This document shows, piece after piece, positions 21,898 to 29,094 of a stretch of DNA of 29,392 nucleotides. Source of the DNA: CAZQWJ01 sp964597265 (GTDB lineage Bacteria; Patescibacteriota; 4484-211; JAGQKX01). The notes below the pieces were generated by a model that saw only the letters and a list, made by a program, of their open reading frames with translations, made no database searches and was not told the origin of the DNA. Each line of letters opens with the position of its first letter. Within the stretch, counting starts at the first letter, position 1. The DNA is taken from NCBI GenBank assembly GCA_964597265.1, contig CAZQWJ010000011.1, positions 1 to 29,392 on the forward strand. The letters run 5' to 3'. The position numbers were made by a program, and so were the translations under genes.

Positions 21898-23286
21898 TTA
21901 GTTACTCCAAATAGTATACGCATCTTGCAGGGTGATGTACACCACCGGACCTCGGTCTTGGGTGTAGAGGAATTGGTCGGTGTGGCTAAATACTGCATCA
22001 ATCTTGGGCTTGTCTACATGGAACCATTCAGGGTGGCTCAAATATGTTACGAGACGCTTTTGCCCTAGGACAGGAGAGCTATAGTTTTTGTCAAATCGCT
22101 CAATCATTTGTTCGGTGGTATAGGCCCATGAGTCACCGCCATTGTTAGGAAATTCCCAAAGGTCAAACTGCGGTGCAGCAGCACTGTTTTGGTCACTTAT
22201 ATTAGGACGGTATGGTTGTGTAGTGTCAGCCAGCGTCCAATATCCTTGTATATTGTTTTTGCCAAAGCTGTATGCAGTACGACCGGATGAATCCAGATCA
22301 AAGCCCGCAGCCTGCACTGCGCGTAATGTGTCTATATCCGCAAACCACCCACCTGCGCGAAACATCTTTGGAGTACCAAGCCCTTTTTGTTCAAACACCC
22401 TTTTGGACCAGTTGAGCATAGTGAGAGTCTCCTCATATGAGTAGTCGCTCGTAAGAATATCATATCCATCGTCTCGTGGATTGCCCCATTTAATGGGATT
22501 TTCATGCGGATGCACACCGGCAGCCTCTACCATATCAGGGAACATGTGCAGGTGCAGACCAATGGCATCGCCAGCCTGGTCTCTGCGATTGACTACCCAA
22601 TTGGTCAAGAACTCCTGCCTGTCAGCGCTTATCTCGCGATTGGTATACAAACGAGGGTTAAAGAAGTGTGTCAATGGTAGATTGTTGTGCTTCTGGCTTA
22701 TTTCTACCAAGTCTGCCAAATACTGGTCAGACACGTCATACCCCTCCCAATCCAATGTCCATGTAACATACATAGGATAGGATACGTTGAATGTTTGAGA
22801 GTTGGATGTAATAGGGTCATCACCATCCAGAATTGCGACTACTTCATAAGTACCAGGAGCCAATACCGAAGGGTCAAACGAAGCAGTATATCTATCTCCA
22901 GCAGGAATAAACACCCCGTCATACTGAGTATCTGTAATTTCGTATGTTATGGTTTGGGTAGTGTCAGTAAGTTCCCTTGCCTGGTTGTCAACCAATGTGA
23001 CAGATAGCTCCAATCGCGTATCAGCGGATTGAGGATCTTCAAGCAAAAACCAGGTACGGTTGGTGGAGAGCTCTATGCCATTGACAGCATTGGTATTAGC
23101 GCCAAACACTTGCGCCAACTGTGTAGCGGAAGCTTTTTGAGTTTGGGCAATTTGTGTAGTAACAAACAAAACACCCTGTTTGATTCCAAATATGCCAACA
23201 AGGCCAATTACAATGCCCAAAAGGAAGAGAAGACCAGAATTTGATTTTTTGCCGTTAACACGGGCGTAATTACGAGAAATTTTCAT
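21898..23286 (-). CDS. Membrane-anchored polysaccharide deacetylase-like protein
   Basis: 462 residues. A basic N-terminus and one helix (about 19-45) anchor it; then a Ser/Thr-rich linker and a beta domain (70-170, RTWFLLEDPQ, TYEVVAILDG), then a NodB-like barrel. The metal- and substrate-site motifs are divergent: TLDWEGYD (177-184) takes the place of TFDDG, GLHLHM (243-248) that of the His-x-x-x-His pair, MFRAGGWFADIDTLRAVQAAGFDLDSSGR (308-336) matches the RPP/G-D-S region, and SHPEWF (417-422) the late His. This would fit a deacetylase for a surface glycan, but the changed motifs leave activity open. I use the ATG at 23286, 18 codons inside the open frame, because a consensus promoter puts its start exactly there. 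Confidence 0.83.
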   Translation of the reverse strand: MKISRNYARVNGKKSNSGLLFLLGIVIGLVGIFGIKQGVLFVTTQIAQTQKASATQLAQVFGANTNAVNGIELSTNRTWFLLEDPQSADTRLELSVTLVDNQARELTDTTQTITYEITDTQYDGVFIPAGDRYTASFDPSVLAPGTYEVVAILDGDDPITSNSQTFNVSYPMYVTWTLDWEGYDVSDQYLADLVEISQKHNNLPLTHFFNPRLYTNREISADRQEFLTNWVVNRRDQAGDAIGLHLHMFPDMVEAAGVHPHENPIKWGNPRDDGYDILTSDYSYEETLTMLNWSKRVFEQKGLGTPKMFRAGGWFADIDTLRAVQAAGFDLDSSGRTAYSFGKNNIQGYWTLADTTQPYRPNISDQNSAAAPQFDLWEFPNNGGDSWAYTTEQMIERFDKNYSSPVLGQKRLVTYLSHPEWFHVDKPKIDAVFSHTDQFLYTQDRGPVVYITLQDAYTIWSN

Positions 23287-23292
23287 ATGCCA

Positions 23293-23321
23293 ATTATACC
23301 CTATAGCATCTGTTTTGTCAA
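23293..23321 (-). promoter_or_regulatory. Perfect-consensus leaderless promoter of the deacetylase-like gene
   Basis: TTGACA (23316-23321), exactly 17 bp, then TATAAT (23293-23298), with +1 predicted at 23286, the A of the ATG. The -35 and most of the spacer lie within the last codons of the acyltransferase gene (stop at 23301-23303). Confidence 0.85.
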
Positions 23322-24338
23322 GGCTTTTGGTTGTTGCCATGCGCTATATCCCCCAATGACCACCAAGACAAAAGCCAACACAACCAGTGTTGGGAGTATA
23401 GAGGTACGATTTGTGCTGATAATCAAAGATAATGGCATGATTAGTAGGATATGTCCAATGTAATAGATAAATGCGTTTTTGCCAATGAAGCTGAGATATT
23501 GGACAAGCGGGCGTATATACGTAGCGTATACAGGAAATAACCACCACGCCACGAATGAATAAACCAACCCGTAGAGTAGAAACAATATAGTCGGTGGCCA
23601 TCTCCCCCACTCCGACCAACGGGTCGCATACAAAACCACCAGACACAATAGGCTGATGGAAGCTAATCGCCTGAGGATTTTTTGATTAATCGGCTCCTGG
23701 CCTCGTATAGCTCCCCACCATAACCCCAATCCAAACACTGGCACATACGACAAAACACCAAACGAATGCATATCTTCATGCCCGACCAGTTGCGCTTTGA
23801 TTGCGTTCAATATAGGGTGCCCCAAGTCGAACAGGTAGAGATATCGAGCGAGTACATACCCGATACTTACACACACTGCGATTATCCAAAAACGACCGAT
23901 AATCGTAGCCAGCTGTTTTTTGAATATCGCGATTAAGCCGATATACCAGGCAAACGTGGGGATAAACTCTGTCAGTTTAGGTAGGTGTGTGAGTGTGAGG
24001 ATGCGTGGGATGAGCGTAAGGGTGCGCCCAACGTCTGCGTCATTAAGGAAAAATTGTACGTATATCCCCAACCCTACATACCCTGCGAGTAGTATGCCGA
24101 TGCGTCGTGTTTCCTTGGCAGTATGTATGGTATTGCGCATAATCTTTTTGCCATACAAAACAGCAAAGACAAACAAAAAGATGGTAAAACATACCGTCGC
24201 GCCCCACCACACCCACCAGTTCCAAAACGCTGAATTTCCGGTATAAAAGAGGTCAATCGCGTGCGTGATAATCATGAACAGTATGGCACTCCCTCGGAGA
24301 GTGTCTATGGTCTGGTCGCGGGGAGGATACTCTGCCAT
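23301..24338 (-). CDS. Acyltransferase-family multi-pass membrane protein
   Basis: 345 residues with about ten hydrophobic helices. The N-terminus RDQTIDTLRGSAILFMIITHAIDLF (7-31) has the Arg...Asp-x-Leu-Arg-Gly...His pattern (Arg15, His26) shared by acyltransferase_3 and the DUF1624/HGSNAT-like families, which move acyl groups across the membrane onto surface sugars. Other helices show no motif I can name. Being immediately upstream of a polysaccharide deacetylase-like gene suggests opposing acylation and deacylation of an envelope glycan; that is inference. The predicted transcription start (TACAAT at 24345-24350) falls on the ATG, so it is probably leaderless. Confidence 0.85.
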   Translation of the reverse strand: MAEYPPRDQTIDTLRGSAILFMIITHAIDLFYTGNSAFWNWWVWWGATVCFTIFLFVFAVLYGKKIMRNTIHTAKETRRIGILLAGYVGLGIYVQFFLNDADVGRTLTLIPRILTLTHLPKLTEFIPTFAWYIGLIAIFKKQLATIIGRFWIIAVCVSIGYVLARYLYLFDLGHPILNAIKAQLVGHEDMHSFGVLSYVPVFGLGLWWGAIRGQEPINQKILRRLASISLLCLVVLYATRWSEWGRWPPTILFLLYGLVYSFVAWWLFPVYATYIRPLVQYLSFIGKNAFIYYIGHILLIMPLSLIISTNRTSILPTLVVLAFVLVVIGGYSAWQQPKALTKQML

Positions 24339-24344
24339 ATATGT

Positions 24345-24350
24345 ATTGTA
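24345..24350 (-). promoter_or_regulatory. -10 box of a leaderless acyltransferase promoter
   Basis: TACAAT on the minus strand is followed by ACATAT and ATG; the predicted start is 24338, the A of the ATG. No good -35. Confidence 0.6.
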
Positions 24351-24359
24351 TCAAAGGTG

Positions 24360-24365
24360 TATAAT
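24360..24365 (+). promoter_or_regulatory. -10 box of the first tandem paralogue
   Basis: A perfect TATAAT predicts a start near 24372 and a 44-nt leader with an AAAGGAGAG Shine-Dalgarno. It lies in the 77-bp divergent spacer with the acyltransferase. -35 unclear. Confidence 0.5.
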
Positions 24366-24415
24366 ACCGCGTATATCAGTGAGAGTTTGGTACCTATTAA
24401 AGGAGAGATCGGAAA

Positions 24416-24910
24416 ATGGAAGATAGCGTACTGCAAGTACTTGAGGACCTTTGTAGGAAGCTCAAGTTTGACAGTGAGGGTTGGGAAGTCATTCGTAATC
24501 GAGTGCAACATAACCCTTACCTGGCGAGGCCCATTCTTGAAATACTGGTGAACGAACGGAATCTGCGGCCAGCCGCTGCCCTGGAGATGCTCGGTTTTGT
24601 AGATTTTCCAGGGCATATCATCGTCACGCGACCCGCGGCTGTCGAGGTTTTTCAAGCAGCGGGATGCGAAGGTTATCGGACTAAAGCCGGCGAGGATCGC
24701 ACTCTGGCCACCAGAGCCCACTTTGAGGCGGTCATCAAATACGGCCTGCAAACCTCTGTGTCTGAGTATCTTACGTTTTTCAGACAACAAGGAGCTCTTG
24801 AGGGAGGGTACATAGGTACCCTTGTCGGTGTAATGCGCGAGTGGTATCCAGCAGAGTACTGGGAAATTGCCGAAAGGCTACTCCCGGAAGACGCGCCGAA
24901 AACGTTCTGA
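24416..24910 (+). CDS. Unrecognised protein, first of two tandem paralogues
   Basis: 164 residues, soluble, mixed helical; no family recognised. A core LEILVNERNLRPAAALEMLGFVDFPGHIIVTRPAAVEVFQAAG (43-85) aligns clearly with the next gene. The C-terminal part (YLTFFRQQGALEGGYIGTLVGVMREWYPAEYWEIAERLLPED) ends in a helical, aromatic-rich stretch. It has a Shine-Dalgarno (AAAGGAGAG, 10 nt spacing), its own -10 box and a hairpin directly after the stop, so it is a self-contained unit. The gene and its 3' end (TTCTGAC plus the hairpin) look duplicated with 25099-25792. Function unknown; no catalytic motif seen. Confidence 0.75.
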   Translation: MEDSVLQVLEDLCRKLKFDSEGWEVIRNRVQHNPYLARPILEILVNERNLRPAAALEMLGFVDFPGHIIVTRPAAVEVFQAAGCEGYRTKAGEDRTLATRAHFEAVIKYGLQTSVSEYLTFFRQQGALEGGYIGTLVGVMREWYPAEYWEIAERLLPEDAPKTF

Positions 24911-24918
24911 CAACACGA

Positions 24919-24944
24919 AGCCCTACGCCGGTTGGCGTAGGGCT
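24919..24944 (+). terminator. Terminator hairpin of paralogue 1
   Basis: A perfect 11-bp stem AGCCCTACGCC/GGCGTAGGGCT with GGTT loop. The T-run after it is weak (CTTC), but the same 26 bases with a better T-run follow paralogue 2. Confidence 0.78.
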
Positions 24945-25027
24945 CTTCAGAAAAACCACGTAATAGAAATCCTTTCACATCAACAATCATGGTCAGCTTA
25001 TGTAGAGGCAAGGTTACTTGCAGGTAC

Positions 25028-25057
25028 TTGAGTAAGTCCTATAGTGTATGGTATACT
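25028..25057 (+). promoter_or_regulatory. Promoter of paralogue 2 with palindrome over the start
   Basis: TTGAGT (25028-25033), 18-bp spacer, TATACT (25052-25057); the predicted start is 25064. The perfect 10-bp palindrome ACACCGGTGT (25059-25068) covers it and could be an operator. Confidence 0.6.
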
Positions 25058-25098
25058 CACACCGGTGTTGTAGTTTAATAAGTCCATTAGGAGGAAGT

Positions 25099-25755
25099 GT
25101 GGACCATAATCTAGAATTAGAAGTAAGAAGGTTGATGGACAACCTTCAAAAGGTTGTTCCTTCAGTCCATTGGACTGGATGGATCACTGATCTCGATTGG
25201 GGGTTGAAAAACAATAACCATGTTGCGATGGTACTGGATGTCCTCATCAACGAGGACGACTTTAGACCATCCGCAGCATGGAGACTATTAGGATTTGTCG
25301 GTTTTACCGGCGAATTTAAGATAGTCAGACTAGAAACTGTCAACCTGCTCAAAGAAGCAGGGTTCACACCTGATGAGCTGGGACATATCCAGCTTGACCA
25401 GAGCGGGTTAGTGAAGCTAATGGACTCTGGATTTCAGGTTGGTGCCCTGGAGTATATTCTATTTGCTCGCAGTGTGACTGGGAGCAATTGGGATCGGAGG
25501 CATATTTCAAGGCAGGTGTTGATGGCCATTTTTTGTGGGGAGTGGCCGGAAGACCCTCTCGTCGCCTCACTTACCACCTTAAACCAGGAGGCCATGTGGG
25601 CGTTGTCGTTTGTCTATGGGGTTTGGGTGGAGCATTCGGTCGAAAAGGTATTTAGCAAGGAATGGCGCAATTTCTTGCGACAGAACTTGCCAGAAGAATA
25701 CCTTAACTCTGCTGGGAGGATGCTCCCTGGGAGGGCTCTAGATCCTAAATTCTGA
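25099..25755 (+). CDS. Unrecognised protein, second of two tandem paralogues
   Basis: 218 residues, soluble; no family recognised. The segment VLDVLINEDDFRPSAAWRLLGFVGFTGEFKIVRLETVNLLKEAGF aligns with its neighbour at the pattern V-x2-LINE-x2-RP-x-AA-x3-LGFV-x-F-x-G. It is longer at the C-terminus (YGVWVEHSVEKVFSKEWRNFLRQNLPEEYLNSAGRMLPG), with another helical region ending like the neighbour's LLPED. The GTG start at 25099 is chosen because TTAGGAGGAAGT precedes it directly (AGGAGG at 25089-25094); the open frame begins 17 codons upstream, before the promoter -10. It has its own promoter and terminator. Function unknown. Confidence 0.77.
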   Translation: MDHNLELEVRRLMDNLQKVVPSVHWTGWITDLDWGLKNNNHVAMVLDVLINEDDFRPSAAWRLLGFVGFTGEFKIVRLETVNLLKEAGFTPDELGHIQLDQSGLVKLMDSGFQVGALEYILFARSVTGSNWDRRHISRQVLMAIFCGEWPEDPLVASLTTLNQEAMWALSFVYGVWVEHSVEKVFSKEWRNFLRQNLPEEYLNSAGRMLPGRALDPKF

Positions 25756-25763
25756 CGACAGTG

Positions 25764-25792
25764 AGCCCTACGCCGGTTGGCGTAGGGCTTTT
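25764..25792 (+). terminator. Terminator of paralogue 2, identical hairpin
   Basis: The same 26 bases as the hairpin at 24919-24944 (AGCCCTACGCC/GGCGTAGGGCT, GGTT loop), continued by a run of four Ts. Confidence 0.85.
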
Positions 25793-25894
25793 CATATAGC
25801 AATGCCTCTCACGTCCGTTCGAAGGGTAATAGATGTAGGTTAGTGAAAGAATTACTGTTGGAGGAATGACAATACGCACAGAGGTCACGTAATC

Positions 25895-25963
25895 GTCATC
25901 TCGAGCATAGTCGAGAGATCTCACCCAAACAAAGCCAGATTTCTCCACCAGGATCGAAATGAC
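25895..25963. repeat. Isolated REP-like element, divergent copy
   Basis: GTCATCTCGAGCATAG ... GAGAGATCTC ... GATCGAAATGAC; degenerate version of the clusters at 4176 and 13132. The remaining bases between 25793 and 25984 show no gene. Confidence 0.75.
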
Positions 25964-25983
25964 TGATTAACTTTCTCAACTCG

Positions 25984-26898
25984 TTAGTTTGGGTTTCTTA
26001 AATTCCTAATGGACTGAAGGATTGTGGCTATTCTGCTTTCATCCTGGTGGCCTTGAGATTCTTTTTTGGCACTTTGTATTTCTTGCAGCTTTCCAGATAT
26101 CTCTCGTACTCTTCCTTCCAGTTGTGCTAATTGTTCTCTTTTCTGGTCAGCCTCAGCATAACTAAGGATATTTACTTCGGCTCTTCCCATAATCTGCCCT
26201 AGGTTTTGGCCAGCATGTAACCTTTCTTTAATTATCCTATATGCCTCTCTCATGTTAGCGTCCACTTCTCCTAGAACCTGATCTGCATCTGCCTCCATGA
26301 TCCCTATTACTGCTGTTCTTTCTCCTTGTATGTCACCTTTTCTATTACCAAGTTCTCTTAATTTTTTGGCGACTGCCAAAATACTTTCGGTTCTTTGGCG
26401 TAAGGCTATTTCTTTTTCAGCTTGTTCTTTTAATTCCTCAAAGCCTGTTTGCGCTGCTAGGTGTTCAAATTCCATCACACGAGGATCGTCAAGTACTTCT
26501 ACTTTTCCTCTAGTTTGAGTGAACTCTACGATCTCTTGTGGAGTTAATGTTGTGCGGACTTCCGCTCTCAACGCACGAGCCGCTTCTCGTCTCAGTGGTA
26601 ATTCCTTGGTCAACGCTTCTACTGTCAAACTGTCTACGTTTGCCTGTGATTTTTGTATTATTTCATCGATTGATTCACCATTACGTATCCGTGCCTCTAC
26701 AATTTTCGCTGCTTCAGAAACTAATTGAACCACATTTCCTAATTGTCTTTCTCGGGCATATGTCAAAATAGCTTGGGCCTGATTTAGATCTTGTTCTGCA
26801 GTAGCAAATTCTGTGGATAATCTATCGATTTCGCTAGAGGGGTCCTCGGTCTGTGGGGTAACTTCATGGGAGGGTACTGTTTCTTGTTGATTTGCCAT
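25984..26898 (-). CDS. Helical, coiled-coil-rich protein with an internal duplication
   Basis: Not recognised. 304 residues, no signal peptide or membrane segment, highly charged and almost wholly helical. Two segments align with each other: IVEARIRNGESIDEIIQKSQANVDSL (66-91) and IKERLHAGQNLGQIMGRAEVNILSY (223-247), each flanked by similar helices (60-113 and 214-266). So an ancestral 55-residue module has been duplicated, with a Glu/Lys-rich linker between copies and a Gln/Glu-rich tail. The start at 26898 (MANQQETV) follows a 16-bp palindrome (26906-26921). It has no clear Shine-Dalgarno. It could be a cytoskeletal-like or scaffolding protein; I claim no function. Confidence 0.72.
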   Translation of the reverse strand: MANQQETVPSHEVTPQTEDPSSEIDRLSTEFATAEQDLNQAQAILTYARERQLGNVVQLVSEAAKIVEARIRNGESIDEIIQKSQANVDSLTVEALTKELPLRREAARALRAEVRTTLTPQEIVEFTQTRGKVEVLDDPRVMEFEHLAAQTGFEELKEQAEKEIALRQRTESILAVAKKLRELGNRKGDIQGERTAVIGIMEADADQVLGEVDANMREAYRIIKERLHAGQNLGQIMGRAEVNILSYAEADQKREQLAQLEGRVREISGKLQEIQSAKKESQGHQDESRIATILQSIRNLRNPN

Positions 26899-26905
26899 TA
26901 TTGTA

Positions 26906-26921
26906 TGAAGTTTAAACTTCA
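26906..26921. promoter_or_regulatory. Perfect 16-bp palindrome 7 bp before the coiled-coil gene
   Basis: TGAAGTTTAAACTTCA sits 7 bp upstream of the start codon, where a Shine-Dalgarno or operator would be. It could be a dimeric repressor site; as RNA it could hide the start region. Confidence 0.45.
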
Positions 26922-27002
26922 ATGTAGGATATGTAAAGACACACGGCACTACTTGATTCTAAGTATGCCTTGTCGTAAACGGAACTTCCTCTCTATGTAC
27001 TC

Positions 27003-28532
27003 CTAGCGTTTTGCTGTATCCAAGTCCTGTTGCTGATAATCTTTGTAAGGTTCGAGGTCTTGCATTTTTGAATCCAAAATACTGTTTGCTCTCATACGCG
27101 CTATGTTCCATGATTGCCATTTTGACAAATAAGGAGCGTTATTATTTTGAGCGTGCATGTATAGCTCTCGTGCAAAACCTTTTCTCAAATCTTCATCCGA
27201 TATGTCTAGGACCTTGATGGTTTCTGGTATGGCATCATCCGAAAGCTGGCCCAAATAATAAATATCGAGTTTTCCGGTGGTATCAAACCGTTCGATATTA
27301 CGACGTGCAACAAATGCATCGGGATTAACAGCATTCATCGCAGCCAAGAACAGAATAATAGAAGTGGCGATACGAAAAGCAAACGTGTTCTCTCTTTTGT
27401 CTATATGAATCTTATAGAGCAACACACAAAAGATAGCTGCCAACAAAATGATGAATGCGTGACTGTACAACCTCAATATCGTAAAGCCGTAGGCTTGTTC
27501 GTATAACGACAAGCGGATAAAGGCTGAGGCCATAATCACCATTACTTGGATGACAAGAGTAGTACTCAAAACTTTGAATCCTAGCACGTGGTTACTTGCT
27601 TGCTTAACGACATATTGTTCTGTAGTCAAAAGCAAGAGAAAGGAGATAATAGCCACTGCTATCAATTCAAAAAATCCACGTCGCGCGTATTCCGCGTACG
27701 TAAAGCCTTGAGCGGAAATATTGCTCTCACCGCCAAAAAGATACGTTAGCTGGATAAGGATAAACAAAAAAAAGAGAGTATTGACTGAGCCAAGCAGAAT
27801 AGAGCTTTCTATGTGTCCGAATCTATGTTTTGTACTAGTTGGTTGCACGGTAGCTTGGTTTTCACCTTCTCGAAACAGGTACGCATATGCGCCAATATAC
27901 GCGAGCGTTGCAACCAAGACGAGAATCGCCCTGAATATTGTTTCGGGTTCGATATCAATAGTAATCAAACCAGAAACATACTGCTGAAAAATCAAATCAG
28001 CCGAAGAAAAAAGAAGCAAGAAAACAAATAACACAGGGATTGCCAGTAGAATACCTCGTATGACTTGTGATGCAACTTTTGTGTCATTATGCGCTCCATG
28101 TGATGAGAATAAACGCGATAGTGTTTGGAATAAAGGTCGGACAAATTCAAACGGCAGGAAAAAGATTCTAATATAATCTCTGATCAGAAAGGTGTTCACG
28201 TTCCTGCCCAGAGCTACCTCAGTAATTACAAGCATCAACACTAACGAAGCCGCTATGTTAAGAATTGTGAGTAAGGCACTGGAACGGATAAAAACCATTG
28301 TGCTGAAGAATATAAGCGGTATCAAAGGCCACAGTATCTCTCTGCTAATCCGTATTTTTAAGAAATTTACGATGACCAAAAGCCCTAGTATGATCAAACC
28401 CACATACACAGGGAAGGCAATGCCAGGAATCTTGCCGTAAAAAAAGTAATCAAAAAGCAAACCAAGCACTATAGATACCCCTGTTATGAGGATTGCTTTG
28501 GTAGAGGTGGTTGGAAGATTTTGTGTATTCAT
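27003..28532 (-). CDS. DUF4173 multi-pass membrane protein
   Basis: 509 residues with about twelve hydrophobic helices and an extracytoplasmic or cytosolic C-terminal part (about 410-509). The central SVNTLFFLFILIQLTYLFGG and GFTYAEYARRGFFELIAVAIISFLLLL are the DUF4173 signature. The family is found widely, with no settled function, sometimes near two-component systems. The ATG at 28532 is 5 bp from the 3' CCA end of tRNA-Pro on the same strand; a start 14 codons upstream would read into the tRNA. So the gene is probably co-transcribed with the tRNA and released by 3' end processing with a leader of about 5 nt. Confidence 0.86.
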   Translation of the reverse strand: MNTQNLPTTSTKAILITGVSIVLGLLFDYFFYGKIPGIAFPVYVGLIILGLLVIVNFLKIRISREILWPLIPLIFFSTMVFIRSSALLTILNIAASLVLMLVITEVALGRNVNTFLIRDYIRIFFLPFEFVRPLFQTLSRLFSSHGAHNDTKVASQVIRGILLAIPVLFVFLLLFSSADLIFQQYVSGLITIDIEPETIFRAILVLVATLAYIGAYAYLFREGENQATVQPTSTKHRFGHIESSILLGSVNTLFFLFILIQLTYLFGGESNISAQGFTYAEYARRGFFELIAVAIISFLLLLTTEQYVVKQASNHVLGFKVLSTTLVIQVMVIMASAFIRLSLYEQAYGFTILRLYSHAFIILLAAIFCVLLYKIHIDKRENTFAFRIATSIILFLAAMNAVNPDAFVARRNIERFDTTGKLDIYYLGQLSDDAIPETIKVLDISDEDLRKGFARELYMHAQNNNAPYLSKWQSWNIARMRANSILDSKMQDLEPYKDYQQQDLDTAKR

Positions 28533-28537
28533 GTTGG

Positions 28538-28614
28538 TGGTCGGGGTAGCAGGACTCGAACCTGCGGCCTCCACGTCCCAAACGTGGCGCGCTAGCCAAC
28601 TGCGCCATACCCCG
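28538..28614 (-). tRNA. tRNA-Pro (anticodon TGG), CCA encoded
   Basis: Minus-strand cloverleaf: acceptor CGGGGTA pairs with TACCCCG, then A and an encoded CCA at 28540-28538. The anticodon stem CCACG/CGTGG frames TTTGGGA, anticodon TGG. The T arm is GCAGGTTCGAGTCCTGC. Its 3' end is 5 bp before the DUF4173 ATG, and no terminator separates them. Confidence 0.96.
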
Positions 28615-28618
28615 GGTC

Positions 28619-29091
28619 TTAGTCGTTAGACGTTGGTCTTTAGCTGTTAGACGTTTTTCGTTGATTATTAGCTATTTGCTTTTAGGTGTTTAATCATACC
28701 ATTTAGCAATTTGCCAACTGTATCACATTGATAAAAAATGTTCGATACGCCTATATCTGTATACTCTTTTTCAACAAATTTGAGAAGTGCGATAGTTTCA
28801 AATAATGACTTTCGCGCAATATACAGGTAACGCAAAAACTCTTTATCTGTTCCCGATCCTGTACCTTCTGCAATATTCAAGAGAATCGATGTTGACGATC
28901 TTCGTAACTGATCGGCTAATACATGCCTTTCAGATGTAGGTAATCGTCGACAAATATTATAGCTAAGTTGCACGAGAACCATGGAGTTTTGCCAAACGGT
29001 TAACTTTTCAAATTTGTACATGTATTAACCCCATTCAGGCTGTACCATGCTTCTGAAAACCAATAGCCAAAGACCAACGACTAATGACTAA
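28619..29091. mobile_element. Putative S23/IVS-like cassette with 30-bp terminal inverted repeats
   Basis: Two 30-base arms (28619-28648 and 29062-29091) are inverted repeats with 26 of 30 matches (consensus TTAGTC-R-TTAG-W-CGTTGG...). They bracket the four-helix-bundle ORF and lie 4 and 3 bp from tRNA-Pro and tRNA-Leu. S23-type ORFs are known in intervening sequences in some bacterial 23S genes, which makes an IVS-like insertion plausible. No transposase is present; element status is inference. Confidence 0.5.
28668..29021 (-). CDS. Four-helix-bundle protein (S23/IVS-encoded family)
   Basis: 117 residues matching the S23 ribosomal-protein-like/four-helix-bundle family: FEKLTVWQNSMVLV, LADQLRRSSTSILLNIAEGTGSGTDKEFLRYLYIARKSLFETIALL and a C-terminal helix. 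Such proteins were first seen in the intervening sequences of 23S rRNA genes and occur as free ORFs elsewhere; their biochemical role is unclear. The ATG at 29021 is preceded by GGGGTTAATAC. It fills the gap between tRNA-Leu and tRNA-Pro on the same strand, inside the inverted repeats at 28619-28648 and 29062-29091. Confidence 0.9.
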   Translation of the reverse strand: MYKFEKLTVWQNSMVLVQLSYNICRRLPTSERHVLADQLRRSSTSILLNIAEGTGSGTDKEFLRYLYIARKSLFETIALLKFVEKEYTDIGVSNIFYQCDTVGKLLNGMIKHLKANS

Positions 29092-29094
29092 CAA

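Noticed and set aside
26900..26905. TACAAT just before the coiled-coil gene as a leaderless promoter
   Set aside because: It is one base from the ATG; the predicted start would lie five bases inside the coding sequence.
28533..28574. Longer N-terminus for the DUF4173 protein
   Set aside because: The extension is read from the 3' half of tRNA-Pro.
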